Shown here: positions 41,292-49,602 of the stretch, one piece after another
Layout: every line of letters begins with the position of its first letter
Numbering within the stretch: the stretch's first letter is position 1
NCBI GenBank assembly: GCA_003151115.1
Contig: PLWS01000006.1
Span: 87,753-151,752 of the forward strand
DNA from: Vulcanimicrobiota bacterium
Lineage (GTDB): Bacteria; Vulcanimicrobiota; Vulcanimicrobiia; Vulcanimicrobiales; Vulcanimicrobiaceae
Direction: 5' to 3'
Length of the DNA: 64,000 bases
Translations under genes and position numbers: made by a program
The notes under the pieces: model-generated
What the model saw: the letters and a program-made list of their open reading frames with translations, nothing else
Told to the model about the DNA's origin: nothing
The model's database searches: none

Positions 41292-44200
41292 GTGAGCAAA
41301 TATATCCGCATCCTGTGCGTTTTAGCTCTCGCCATTGTCACCGTTGGACCCGTAAGCGCGGCGACGGTCACAGGCAACACGACGCTAATCGCTCAGGTGC
41401 AATCGGCCTCGGTCTCCGGCAGAATCACCGATTCTACGTCCGGCGGCCCGGTGGTCAATGCAACAGTTTCACTGAGGGGACCGTCCACGTATACGACTAC
41501 GACGGACTCTTCCGGCAGTTTTCAGATCACAAACGTCACACCCGGCATTTATTCCGTCTCTATCACGAAAGCCGGCTACAATCCGTTGAGCGAAAGCACG
41601 CTCGTCGTGCTGGCGGGCTCCTCGCCGAAGATCGCGGCACAGATGCAAGCCATTACCTTCACGACACTGCGCACGATCGCAAATGTGACCTCAACGGCCC
41701 GGGGCACGTTCAACGTGACGCCGGCGGCGATCAACGTCGTGACCGCACAAACTCTGCAGCAGCAGGGGCAAGTGCAGGTCATGCAGGTGCTCAACCAAAC
41801 GCCCGGCATCGTCGCCAACTTCCCGTCCTCGAGCGCGAACGGCGCGGCGCCCGGATCGATTACCTTCCCGAATATTCGCGGCGCGCTTTCATTTGAGACA
41901 GCCTCGCTGGTAGACGGCCATCCCGTTTCGGTTGGCAGCTTTGGCGACTACGTCTCGACGTTCGTGCCTGCGTTCATGCTGGGATCCATCGAAGTCATTA
42001 AGGGCCCCGGCGTCGAGTCACCCAACGTGAACTACGCGATCGGCGGCACGGTAAACTACACGACGAAAGAACCCACCTACACGCCGCAAGGCACATTATG
42101 GATGGGATTCGACAGCCGCGGCGGTACGCTGATCAATATCGACTTCACGGGCACGTCCGGCCGTTTGGGATACGTCCTTGCGCTTTCCAACAACAACATC
42201 GGCAGCGCGCTCGAAGGCTATCAGTCCATCTTCTCGCCTTCAGGCGGGATCGTGAATTTCAACGGAACGACCGGAACCGCGCTCGGATTCAACGATAGCG
42301 CGACGCAAATACCCGGCACGATTTCCACGAATTTCACGAACTTCAACCTGGTGGCGTGCTGCGACGTCATCCGCGATTTGTATCAGCAGAAATCGTACCT
42401 CACGAAACTGCGCTACAAAACGTCGCCGGTGACTTCCGTGACGTTCACCTATCTCGGCGCGCAAAGCTACGCCGAGCAGAACGGAAACACCGGAGACCTG
42501 ACGGCCAACGGTCTGTTTTCGACTTCCAGCGGCAGCTATGCGGGAACGATCCCGAATAACTCCGCCATCAACGAGATCTTTCTTCACCCGGGAACCGATC
42601 GTGAAGTTCAAAACGAACCGGTCGTCATGGGAGATCTCCGCACCTCAGCGGGCAATGACACCCTGCTCGCCCGTTATTACTCGGCGGGTATTCACCGGCT
42701 GCTCTTCCAAGGAGCGACTTCGCCCTTTATTCCTGAGGTGATGAACCTTCAACTCAACGGAAACGATACCGCAACCGGAAATACATACAACGGCCAGACG
42801 GTGCCGGTCGACCTCTATAACTACTTCAACCAGACCGAAGACGACGTTCTTCACGGCTGGTCGGTGGAATGGAACCATCCGTTCAGCCCGACCAACGCGC
42901 TGACGTTTGCCGTCGACCAAACCGCGTCCACTACCGTCAGCTACAGCGTTTCGGCGGCGATCTCGACGTCCGGCGCGACCTGTAACCACGGTTTTAACGT
43001 CGCGTGCGTCAGCCCGTCGTTCAGTCTCACGATTCCCAAGGGAGCGGCTCAGCTCTTTACGACCGCGATGGCGCGGTATTCGTGGCAGCTCAGCCCGAAA
43101 TGGAACGCCGCTTTCGCCGGCTATTACAACATCTACAACAGCACGTTCCCGACGCAGTCGGTTAACGGCGGCACCGGTGCAAACGCGTGCCAATATACGG
43201 GCGCGAACTGCCTGTTTTCATCCTCAATAACGAACCACTTCGACGGACGCGCGGCGTTCGAGTATCGTCCCAACGCAAACTTGGCGCTGCGTTTTTCCGC
43301 CGGTTCGGCAATCGCACCGCCATACTTGCAGCTGCTGTCGGGCTTAGCCGGCACGATCGCATACAACGCGGGAACCGGTTTGGCGTCGCAACGCATCAAC
43401 ACCGGCAACCTGTTGCCCGAAACGGCCTTCGGCTATGATGCGGGCGGCGATTATCGCTTCCGGGACGGCATCACAACCCTTTCCGGCGACGTGTATCTCA
43501 CGAATCTGCGAAATCACTTCTTGAGCTACATGTATGACAGCGGCACGACGTGCCCGGCCATCGATCCGGTATCGGGAAGCGCAACCCCAGCCGGATGCGC
43601 AGGCAAGGAACTGTTCTATACCTCAAACCGCAACCTCGCGAACGCCCGCATGGAAGGCCTCGAGCTTTCCCTTCGGCGCCGTCCGCTGGTCGGATTCGGG
43701 TATGTCGTTCAGGGGTCGCTGCAGCGCGGATACGCATACAATGTTCCCGCATGCTTCTACAGCACGACGTTCGTTAGCGGCGCGGTGGATTGTACGAAGT
43801 TCAATACGAACCTCGCGATCATTCCGGGGCAGAACTTCACCGGTAACGGCATCAGTTCGAGCTGTAACGCGTTTACGACCGGTTGCGGCGGAAGCTACAG
43901 CTGCGGCTGCAACGGCTTCAGTAACCAAGCGATTCCATATTCGCAAGGGTACGTCGAGCTGAACTATCAATTCCCGGGGGGGGCGTCGGCATACGTCGGC
44001 GACCAGTTCACCGGAAAAAATAACTCGGAAGCTCTTCCGCCGTTTTGGCTGATGAGCGCCGGTATTACGCTGCCGTTGCATAACGGCTTCTCAGTGCAAG
44101 TCAACGGGTTTAACCTCACCAACGCGTATTCTTCGGTGTGGCCCTCGTTCGGTGGTGGCGTTCCGATCCCGATCGCGGGACTACCTCCGGGCGCTCCCTC

Positions 44201-44300
44201 CACCGCTCCGCTTTATGCGGCGACGCAAGCGCAGGTGTTTGGACCGCCGAGATACCAGTTCTCGCTGATCAAGCGCTTCGGAGGAAACACCAACCCGTAA
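41292..44300 (+). CDS. TonB-dependent outer-membrane receptor with carboxypeptidase-like N-terminal domain
   Basis: A 1002-residue outer-membrane protein. GTG 41292, with GGAGG four bases upstream, gives a clean signal peptide (MSKYIRILCVLALAIV). An upstream ATG at 41223 lacks a ribosome-binding site. A CarboxypepD_reg-type beta-sandwich (SGRITDSTSGGPVVNATV) at about residues 38-115 precedes the plug domain (NIRGALSFETASLVDGHPV, core RGALSFETASLVDG) and a 22-strand barrel with paired cysteines in outer loops. It ends in LIKRFGG, near the usual aromatic terminal strand. Ligand unknown. A run of eight G at 43976-43983 lies in frame. Confidence 0.93.
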   Translation: MSKYIRILCVLALAIVTVGPVSAATVTGNTTLIAQVQSASVSGRITDSTSGGPVVNATVSLRGPSTYTTTTDSSGSFQITNVTPGIYSVSITKAGYNPLSESTLVVLAGSSPKIAAQMQAITFTTLRTIANVTSTARGTFNVTPAAINVVTAQTLQQQGQVQVMQVLNQTPGIVANFPSSSANGAAPGSITFPNIRGALSFETASLVDGHPVSVGSFGDYVSTFVPAFMLGSIEVIKGPGVESPNVNYAIGGTVNYTTKEPTYTPQGTLWMGFDSRGGTLINIDFTGTSGRLGYVLALSNNNIGSALEGYQSIFSPSGGIVNFNGTTGTALGFNDSATQIPGTISTNFTNFNLVACCDVIRDLYQQKSYLTKLRYKTSPVTSVTFTYLGAQSYAEQNGNTGDLTANGLFSTSSGSYAGTIPNNSAINEIFLHPGTDREVQNEPVVMGDLRTSAGNDTLLARYYSAGIHRLLFQGATSPFIPEVMNLQLNGNDTATGNTYNGQTVPVDLYNYFNQTEDDVLHGWSVEWNHPFSPTNALTFAVDQTASTTVSYSVSAAISTSGATCNHGFNVACVSPSFSLTIPKGAAQLFTTAMARYSWQLSPKWNAAFAGYYNIYNSTFPTQSVNGGTGANACQYTGANCLFSSSITNHFDGRAAFEYRPNANLALRFSAGSAIAPPYLQLLSGLAGTIAYNAGTGLASQRINTGNLLPETAFGYDAGGDYRFRDGITTLSGDVYLTNLRNHFLSYMYDSGTTCPAIDPVSGSATPAGCAGKELFYTSNRNLANARMEGLELSLRRRPLVGFGYVVQGSLQRGYAYNVPACFYSTTFVSGAVDCTKFNTNLAIIPGQNFTGNGISSSCNAFTTGCGGSYSCGCNGFSNQAIPYSQGYVELNYQFPGGASAYVGDQFTGKNNSEALPPFWLMSAGITLPLHNGFSVQVNGFNLTNAYSSVWPSFGGGVPIPIAGLPPGAPSTAPLYAATQAQVFGPPRYQFSLIKRFGGNTNP
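43976..43983 (+). repeat. G8 homopolymer inside the TonB-dependent receptor gene
   Basis: Eight consecutive G residues in the codons for PGGA, close to the 3' end of the receptor gene. Such tracts can slip during replication and switch surface proteins on or off; in GC-rich DNA it may also be chance. Confidence 0.5.
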
Positions 44301-44316
44301 CGTTCACGCGAGCGTA

Positions 44317-44348
44317 AAGAAAAGGTCCGCTTCGGCGGGCCTTTTCTT
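44317..44348. terminator. Bidirectional intrinsic terminator
   Basis: AAGAAAAGGTCCGC, loop TTCG, then GCGGGCCTTTTCTT: a 14-bp stem with a single G-T wobble, flanked by A and T runs on both sides. It ends the receptor transcript and, read on the other strand, the convergent EVE-domain transcript, overlapping the last two bases of that gene (stop TAA at 44347-44349). Confidence 0.9.
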
Positions 44349-44811
44349 ATGCCGGAGTTTTGGAAAGCTCCAGCACGACATTCCATTCGTGAGGCATGAC
44401 GGGCTGCACCGAAAGGCGATACCCTCGCTTCAAAAGATCCATCCCGACGAGACGCGGTTCGGCCCGCATGCGCGCGAGTGTTACGGGTTGCGCGAACTCC
44501 TCGACGAACGCGACGTCCACCATTTTCCACATCGGCTTTTCGGGCGTGCTGCGGGGATCGTAATACTCGCCGCCTTTTTCGAAGGCGGTAAAGTCGGGGT
44601 ACGCCTCTTTCACGACCTTACAGATTCCCATCGCCGCCGGCTCGGTGATGCTGGAATGATAGAACAAGCCAAGATCGCCCAAACGCATTTCGGTCATGTT
44701 GTTGCGAGCTTGGAAATTGCGCACGCCGCTCCAAGGTGTGGTGCCGTCGCGTTTGAGCTGGTCGAAGCTAAAGGCGTGCGGTTCGGTCTTGAAGAGCCAA
44801 TATCGCGGCAC
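44347..44811 (-). CDS. EVE-domain protein
   Basis: A 154-residue protein of the PUA-like EVE family (thymocyte nuclear protein 1-like). MPRYWLFKTEP, WSGVRNFQARNNM and GDLGLFYHSS are the family's conserved segments that line a pocket for modified bases. GTG 44811 is chosen because homology begins there; the open frame to 45009 would overlap the divergent cupin gene. No strong ribosome-binding site. EVE proteins are thought to bind modified cytosines; stand-alone copies like this are of unknown role. Confidence 0.9.
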   Translation of the reverse strand: MPRYWLFKTEPHAFSFDQLKRDGTTPWSGVRNFQARNNMTEMRLGDLGLFYHSSITEPAAMGICKVVKEAYPDFTAFEKGGEYYDPRSTPEKPMWKMVDVAFVEEFAQPVTLARMRAEPRLVGMDLLKRGYRLSVQPVMPHEWNVVLELSKTPA

Positions 44812-44851
44812 GCCGGAAGAGTACGGTGCCCGCGCTGCGAAAACCCACGCG

Positions 44852-45346
44852 GTGGACGAGATTGCGCAAAAGCGCGTGACGCGCGCGAACGAACGGGGTT
44901 GGGACGGCGTGGAGATCGAGGGATACCGCCCCGGCGCGGCGACCGGGGTGGAGCGCCACACGATCGTCGGCGGACGAAAGACATCGGCGGACGAGCCGGG
45001 GCCGGGCACTGAAGTGCGCTACTTCGAGCTGCAGCCCGGCGCGGTGTCGCGGCTCGAAAAACACGAGCACGAGCATTACGTCATCGTCAAGCGCGGGCTG
45101 GGTTACGCCGTCATCGAGCAAGGCGTCAGCGAGATCGGCCCCAACGATGTGATCTACGTCGCGCCGCTGGAAGTGCATCAATTCGTGAACCGCGGTGACG
45201 AGCCGTTCGGATTTTACTGCATCGTTAGCGCGGTGCGCGACTTTTCACAAGAGCCGAGCGCAGACGATCTGGCGCGCTTGAACGCTTCGCCGGCCGGAAA
45301 GATCGCAAAACCGTTTGCAGTGCCGCCGCCGGCACGCAGAAGTTAG
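44852..45346 (+). CDS. Cupin-domain protein
   Basis: A 164-residue single-domain cupin. Metal ligands are visible in LEKHEHEHYVIVKRGLG (H-x-H-x3-4 pattern) and HQFVNRGDEP downstream, matching the two cupin motifs. The core starts near residue 20 with RGWDGVEIEGY. I chose GTG 44852; the frame is open to 44696 but that region belongs to the divergent EVE gene. GTG 44876 is an alternative. Function unknown; possibly a small-molecule-binding or dioxygenase-like protein. Its last four bases overlap the convergent sseA gene. Confidence 0.85.
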   Translation: MDEIAQKRVTRANERGWDGVEIEGYRPGAATGVERHTIVGGRKTSADEPGPGTEVRYFELQPGAVSRLEKHEHEHYVIVKRGLGYAVIEQGVSEIGPNDVIYVAPLEVHQFVNRGDEPFGFYCIVSAVRDFSQEPSADDLARLNASPAGKIAKPFAVPPPARRS

Positions 45347-46182
45347 CCGGTTGCGATAGGCCTAGCTGGGTCGGCGATCCACTCGCTCCACGATCCCGGG
45401 TAAACCCGCGAGCCTTCGACGCCCGCATGTTCCATCGCTAAATAATTGACCGCCGCCGACACTCCCGATCCGCATTGATGGACGACGCGTTTGGGATGCA
45501 CGCCGATGGCTTCGAATTCTTGGCGCAGCTGCGCGGGGGATTTGAAACGCCCGCTTTCGTCGAAGTTCTGTTTGAACGGACGGTTGAGTGCGCCGGGGAT
45601 GTGACCGGCGATCGGATCGATCGTTTCGTTCTGTCCGGCGAAACGGTCCGCGGCGCGCGCGTCGAGCACCGTAAAATCGCGAGTTTCGAGCGATCTCAGC
45701 ACGTCCTTCGCGTCGACCGTCAGCTCGCGGCGCGCATGCGCCGAAAACGTTCCGCCGCCAGGACGCGGAGTGGCCCCCGGCTCCACGGGCTTGCCGGCTG
45801 CGGTCCACGCGCCGAAGCCGCCGTCCAAGACGGCAACGGCGTCGTGCCCGAAATGGCGGCACAAAAACCACATGCGCGCGGCGAACATGTCGGCGCCTGC
45901 ATCGTACGTTACGATCTGCGTCTGGTTCGTTACGCCAAGCTCGCGCAAGAATGCGGCGAAGTGCGCAAGATCGGGCATCGGATGGCGGCCGTTCTTTCCG
46001 CTTTTCGGTCCGGCGAGTTCCGTTTCCAGATCGGCTGAGAAGGCACCGGGAACGTGGGCTTCCTCGTACGCGCGCCGGCCGGCACTAAGATCTTGCAGCG
46101 AGTAGCGGCAGTCGACGACGACCCAGTTGGGGTCGCCCAGATGCGCCGCGAGTTCCTCAACGGAAACGATCGTACGATGCAC
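45343..46182 (-). CDS. sseA: 3-mercaptopyruvate/thiosulfate sulfurtransferase
   Basis: A 279-residue double-rhodanese protein. The N-terminal domain is inactive, while the C-terminal loop HQCGSGVSA carries Cys237. The CGSGV(S/T) loop favours 3-mercaptopyruvate over thiosulfate (CRxGxT). VVDCRYSLQDL and AHVPGAF open domain 1, and VLDARAADRF opens domain 2. The start is GTG 46182, overlapping the glutaredoxin stop by one base. In a row with grx and bolA it may supply persulfide sulfur. Confidence 0.94.
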   Translation of the reverse strand: MHRTIVSVEELAAHLGDPNWVVVDCRYSLQDLSAGRRAYEEAHVPGAFSADLETELAGPKSGKNGRHPMPDLAHFAAFLRELGVTNQTQIVTYDAGADMFAARMWFLCRHFGHDAVAVLDGGFGAWTAAGKPVEPGATPRPGGGTFSAHARRELTVDAKDVLRSLETRDFTVLDARAADRFAGQNETIDPIAGHIPGALNRPFKQNFDESGRFKSPAQLRQEFEAIGVHPKRVVHQCGSGVSAAVNYLAMEHAGVEGSRVYPGSWSEWIADPARPIATG

Positions 46183-46541
46183 TAATGCAGGTTGATCGTC
46201 GTCTTAGGTTGAGCCGCTTCGCCGAAGGCCTCCAGCAAAATCTTTTGCAGCTCGCCGCTTTCAGCCATCGGACCTAGGATATCCGTGTCGCCGTAAAACT
46301 TGCCGTTGATAAAGATCTTCGGCAGCGTCGGCCAGTTCGTGATCCCGGAAAGCTCTTCTCGTTTGCGCATGTCCTCGAGCACGTCGACGACCTCGAACGG
46401 ATAACCGAGGCGGTCGAAAAACTGGATCGTCTCGAGCGTGAATCCGCAACGCGGCATCGTCTTGGTGCCTTTTCCGTAAACGAGGATTTTGTTTTCAGCG
46501 ATTTCGGTGTCGATTTGTTCGCGTAAGTTGTCGGTCATCAT
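46182..46541 (-). CDS. Monothiol glutaredoxin (Grx4 type) with CGFT active site
   Basis: A 119-residue Grx4-like protein that binds and transfers [2Fe-2S] clusters with BolA. KGTKTMPRCGFTLETIQ has the single cysteine (Cys32) but Thr where the family motif CGFS has Ser. WPTLPKIFINGKFYGDTDI is the glutathione-binding part. ATG 46541 follows GAGGGATTG. The gene shares its first base with the bolA stop (TGATG), pairing the two partners. A longer frame to 46838 is inside bolA. Confidence 0.93.
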   Translation of the reverse strand: MMTDNLREQIDTEIAENKILVYGKGTKTMPRCGFTLETIQFFDRLGYPFEVVDVLEDMRKREELSGITNWPTLPKIFINGKFYGDTDILGPMAESGELQKILLEAFGEAAQPKTTINLH

Positions 46542-46783
46542 CAATCCCTCGATTCGGGCAGAAGCGTTTTTAATTCGACCGCATGAACGCGGCCGTCTTT
46601 CAGTGCCGGCTTCAGCGCGCCGTAGACGATTTGGTGCTGTTCGATCAGCGTCTTGCCGGCGAACGCGCCGGATTTGACGGTGACGTTGAAGTGATCCATC
46701 GTGCCGGTGCGGTCGACGATCTCGACGCGCGCGTCCGGCAGTTCGGACCGGATCAGTGCGGTGAGCGAAGCGTCGTCGATCAC
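46541..46783 (-). CDS. bolA: BolA-family protein
   Basis: An 80-residue class II KH-like protein that forms Fe-S-bridged heterodimers with monothiol glutaredoxins. MDHFNVTVKS, FAGKTLIEQHQIVYGAL and VHAVELKTLLP match BolA, including the invariant histidine in EQHQ. GTG 46783 overlaps the upstream stop by four bases; the stop overlaps the glutaredoxin start. The adjacent partner gene is strong context for iron-sulfur cluster traffic or sensing. Confidence 0.94.
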   Translation of the reverse strand: MIDDASLTALIRSELPDARVEIVDRTGTMDHFNVTVKSGAFAGKTLIEQHQIVYGALKPALKDGRVHAVELKTLLPESRD

Positions 46784-47019
46784 GGCTGCAGACGCGGCGC
46801 ATCGCGCCGCATGGACTGCGCGAGCGCGCGCGCTTCACGCAGCGTTTCAGGCAACCGATCCGAACTCGTGACGATCGCTCGCGCGATTGCGGCGGCGACG
46901 AGGACGCCGCTCAGCGCAACCAAGATGGCGGGCGGGCCTTGCGCGCGAAACGGCCCGGCTTCGATCTTAAATGTGCGCGTGACGCGCGCGACGCTCTTGA
47001 AGAATTTTTTCTGTGTCAC
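46780..47019 (-). CDS. Small membrane protein
   Basis: A 79-residue protein with one hydrophobic helix (about residues 30-48, PAILVALSGVLVAAAIARA) between a basic N-terminus and a charged C-terminal helix. No recognised family. Its stop overlaps the bolA start (GTGA), making it first of the four-gene grx-bolA-sseA run. The role is unknown, and its conservation would need checking. Confidence 0.6.
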   Translation of the reverse strand: MTQKKFFKSVARVTRTFKIEAGPFRAQGPPAILVALSGVLVAAAIARAIVTSSDRLPETLREARALAQSMRRDAPRLQP

Positions 47020-47054
47020 GGAGTCCTTATACTACGGTGCTTTCCGCCTGGGGC

Positions 47055-47579
47055 CTATCGCTGAAGTCGCCGGCGTGGCGCGCGCACCCGTTCCATGCAG
47101 TTCAGACGGCACCACCGGCGCGACCCGTTCTTGGTGCCGTCCCAGAAGTAAGCCGAGCAAGCCTCGCTGGCGCAGCGCCGCAAGCGCTTGTCTCCGGCCG
47201 CCAGCAGCGACGCGACGGCGTGCGCCAACGGAAAGAGGACGGCGCCTGGACCGTCGGAGGCGCAGAAGAGGAGTGCGGGTGGGGCGCCCTTGAGCCGCAG
47301 CGACCCTCGGGCCAGTCTCGCGCTCAAAGCGGCCATAGCGGACTCGGTTGAAGCGCCCGGCGAGCCGAATGCCTCCACCGCGGCGGCGTGCAACGCCCGA
47401 AGCTCGGCCGAGAGCTCCGCGTTGAAGCGGGGCTTGGGGCTGTCCAGGTCCAGGAGAAACGTCTCGCGCGCGCCCTCACGTGCGGCGGCCCACCAGCGCG
47501 CGGCTGCGACCGGGTCGTCGAATGCGCCGTTTGCGTTCAAAAAAGAGATCGCCAAGCCGTACGCGGCTCCGTTATCCAT
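47055..47579 (-). CDS. CGNR zinc-finger/ABATE-like transcriptional regulator, degenerate finger
   Basis: A 174-residue protein. The N-terminal two thirds are helical, ABATE-like. The C-terminus is a zinc-knuckle CASEACSAYFWDGTKNGSRRWC-LNC (cysteines at about 141, 146, 162 and 166) in which the usual CGNR end reads CMERVR. I chose ATG 47579 (MDNGAAYG); there is no ribosome-binding site, but TAAGAT stands five bases before it, so a leaderless transcript is likely. An ATG at 47615 is inside a repeat-like TGTCATCCTGAAC. Probably a DNA-binding regulator. Confidence 0.8.
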   Translation of the reverse strand: MDNGAAYGLAISFLNANGAFDDPVAAARWWAAAREGARETFLLDLDSPKPRFNAELSAELRALHAAAVEAFGSPGASTESAMAALSARLARGSLRLKGAPPALLFCASDGPGAVLFPLAHAVASLLAAGDKRLRRCASEACSAYFWDGTKNGSRRWCRLNCMERVRAPRRRLQR

Positions 47580-47584
47580 GGTTA

Positions 47585-47590
47585 ATCTTA
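47585..47590 (-). promoter_or_regulatory. Possible leaderless promoter -10 for the CGNR regulator
   Basis: Reads TAAGAT on the minus strand, ending five bases before ATG 47579. ATGACA about 19 bases further upstream resembles a -35. Transcription would begin at or near the start codon. Confidence 0.35.
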
Positions 47591-47712
47591 TTTTGCTATG
47601 GTTCGAAAATGTCATCCTGAACTGCGCGACCCCCTCGCCATGTCAAAACTAGAATAGCCTTGGATAGTTCGCCCGAAAGGGTCGTTGCCGGCAGAAAACG
47701 CAAGCCCACGCC

Positions 47713-48687
47713 ATGCAGGCAGCGCGCTTACGCGAGATCGGCGGACCCTCGAAGCTCCGCATTGAGGACGTGCCCGAGCCGGAGGCCGCGGAGGGCCAAA
47801 CGGTCGTGCGCGTGCGGGCGGCTGCGCTCAATCATCGCGACGCGTTCATCACACAGGGGCTCTATCCGAACATCGTACTCCCGCGAATACTCGGTTCCGA
47901 TTGTAGCGGCGAAGCGGGCGGGCGCGACATCGTCGTAGACCCGACGATCGGCTGGGGCGCCGACGAGCGCGTCTGGAGTCCCGACGCGACGATTTTGGGC
48001 ATGCCGGCCGATGGCACGTTCGCGCAGTTCGTTGCGGTCCCGAACCAAAACATTCACGCCAAGCCGGATCATCTTTCGGTTGAAGAAGCTGCGGCGCTGC
48101 CCCTGGGTGGCGTGACCGCATACCGGGCCGCGTTCGTGTGCGGTGGTCTGCAGGCCGGCGAAACGGTGTTGATTACAGGCGTCGGCGGCGGCGTGCAAAC
48201 GTTCGCGCTGCTCTACGCCAAGGCGATCGGCGCGCATGCGGTGGTGACGTCGGCGCGAGACGGAAAACTCGAACGCGCAAAAGCGCTCGGTGCGGACGTT
48301 GCGATCAATTACGCAACCACGCCTGACTGGCACAAAGCCGTGCGCGCCGCCGTTGGCGCGGTTGACTTAGCGATCGATTCTGCGGGCGGTGATTCGTTCG
48401 CCAAAGCGCTGACGGTCGTGAAACCCGGCGGGCGAGTGGTTACGTATGGCGGCACAACCGGGGACGCGACCATAAAAATGTTCCCGATCTTCTGGAATCA
48501 GCTTTCGATTTTTGGAACGTCGATGGGAAGCCCGGGAGATTTCGCCGCGATGCTCGACTTCGTTTCCAAACATCGCATCAAACCGGCGATCGATCGCGTC
48601 TACGAGCTTGCCGAGATCGAAAGCGCCATGCAGCGCATGGATGATGCGCTCCAATTCGGCAAGATCGTTTTAAGGATTCCTCAGTGA
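47713..48687 (+). CDS. Zinc-binding dehydrogenase superfamily (MDR) / quinone oxidoreductase-like
   Basis: A 324-residue NADPH-dependent oxidoreductase. The GroES-like half has ALNHRDAFITQGLYP and LGSDCSGEA. The Rossmann half has VLITGVGGGVQTFALLYAK (core GVGGGVQ), and the tail is FGKIVLRIPQ. It lacks the structural-zinc four-cysteine lobe, as in quinone reductases. ATG 47713 has no clear ribosome-binding site. Substrate unknown: likely an activated alkene or quinone. The stop codon falls inside the inverted repeat at 48684. Confidence 0.92.
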   Translation: MQAARLREIGGPSKLRIEDVPEPEAAEGQTVVRVRAAALNHRDAFITQGLYPNIVLPRILGSDCSGEAGGRDIVVDPTIGWGADERVWSPDATILGMPADGTFAQFVAVPNQNIHAKPDHLSVEEAAALPLGGVTAYRAAFVCGGLQAGETVLITGVGGGVQTFALLYAKAIGAHAVVTSARDGKLERAKALGADVAINYATTPDWHKAVRAAVGAVDLAIDSAGGDSFAKALTVVKPGGRVVTYGGTTGDATIKMFPIFWNQLSIFGTSMGSPGDFAAMLDFVSKHRIKPAIDRVYELAEIESAMQRMDDALQFGKIVLRIPQ

Positions 48688-48754
48688 CGGACGGCTCATG
48701 TTGTCCTCGCTTTGGGCATGGTTAATCGCTCGGACAACACGAGCCGTCCGTCAC
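48684..48754. repeat. 23-bp inverted repeat between convergent genes
   Basis: Left arm 48684-48706 and right arm 48732-48754 are reverse complements with one mismatch, separated by 25 bases. The arms contain TGACGGACGGCTC and GAGCCGTCCGTCA. The left arm holds the stop codon of the dehydrogenase gene. Its length, symmetry and place between convergent genes suit a strong bidirectional terminator or a small mobile/REP-type palindrome; no T-run is present. Confidence 0.8.
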
Positions 48755-48777
48755 AACTTACTTAAGGAAAAGACGAG

Positions 48778-49602
48778 CTAGCCGGAATTGGAGCTCAGGG
48801 TGAAAAGAGGCTCGGAGTTCTTCATTTGCTGCGACCGAACGTGGCCTTCGCGTTCCAGCGCATCGAGATACGCAAGCACTTGTTGAGCCGCGGCAGCCCA
48901 TAACGCGCGATTGGTTTGCGCATAAATCGATTCCACGAGCTCGGAAACTGTTTTATCGCCATTCTGCAGAGCGTCGAGGATTTGGCGTTCGCGGATGCGC
49001 CGGTGTTCGAGGTATTCTTGCAATTTAGCCGCCGGGTCGCTCACGGGTTCGCCGTGTCCGCCGAAAATCGTGCGTGCGTTTGCGAACTCGCGTGAAAGAC
49101 GCGCCAGCGTTTGCATGTAGGCGCGCATGTCGCCGTCGGGCGGCGTGATCAGCACGTATCCTTCGCCCAAGACCGTGTCGCCGGTGAAAAGCGCCGCCTC
49201 GCGCGGCTCGTAGAAGACGACGTGATCCGCCGAGTGCCCGGGCGCGGTGGTCGTCTGCAGCGTGATATCGCCCGCAACGATCGCATCGCCGTCGCGCAAA
49301 CTGCGATCGCGCGCGATCTCGCTCGTTTCGTACGCGGCGACGCGCGCGTTCGTTCGTTTGCTCAGAAGCGCGGCGGCCGGCGCGTGGTCGGGATGTCCGT
49401 GCGTTAAAGCGATCCACGAAAGCTTGCAGTTGACCCGTTCGCATTGCGCGATTAGCGCGTCGACGTGCGGTTCGATTGGCGGGCCGGGATCGATACATAT
49501 AGCCTCGCCGTTGCCGCAGTCGATGATGTAAGAATTGGTGCCGGTCAGCGTCATAGGCGAGGGGTTGGGCGCGCGGACGAGCGCGATGCGCGATTCTACC
49601 AC
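48778..49602 (-). CDS. MBL-fold metallo-hydrolase (LACTB2-like)
   Basis: A 274-residue metallo-beta-lactamase-fold protein. LTHGHPDHAPAA is the HxHxDH metal motif, GHSADHVVFYEP gives the next histidine, FTGDTVLGEG the bridging aspartate and FGGHGEP the final histidine. A C-terminal winged-helix-like segment follows, as in LACTB2. Possibly an RNase or hydrolase. The start is GTG 49602, seven bases inside the NUDIX gene. The pairing NUDIX-MBL is common in bacteria and suggests nucleotide or RNA clean-up. Confidence 0.9.
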   Translation of the reverse strand: MVESRIALVRAPNPSPMTLTGTNSYIIDCGNGEAICIDPGPPIEPHVDALIAQCERVNCKLSWIALTHGHPDHAPAAALLSKRTNARVAAYETSEIARDRSLRDGDAIVAGDITLQTTTAPGHSADHVVFYEPREAALFTGDTVLGEGYVLITPPDGDMRAYMQTLARLSREFANARTIFGGHGEPVSDPAAKLQEYLEHRRIRERQILDALQNGDKTVSELVESIYAQTNRALWAAAAQQVLAYLDALEREGHVRSQQMKNSEPLFTLSSNSG

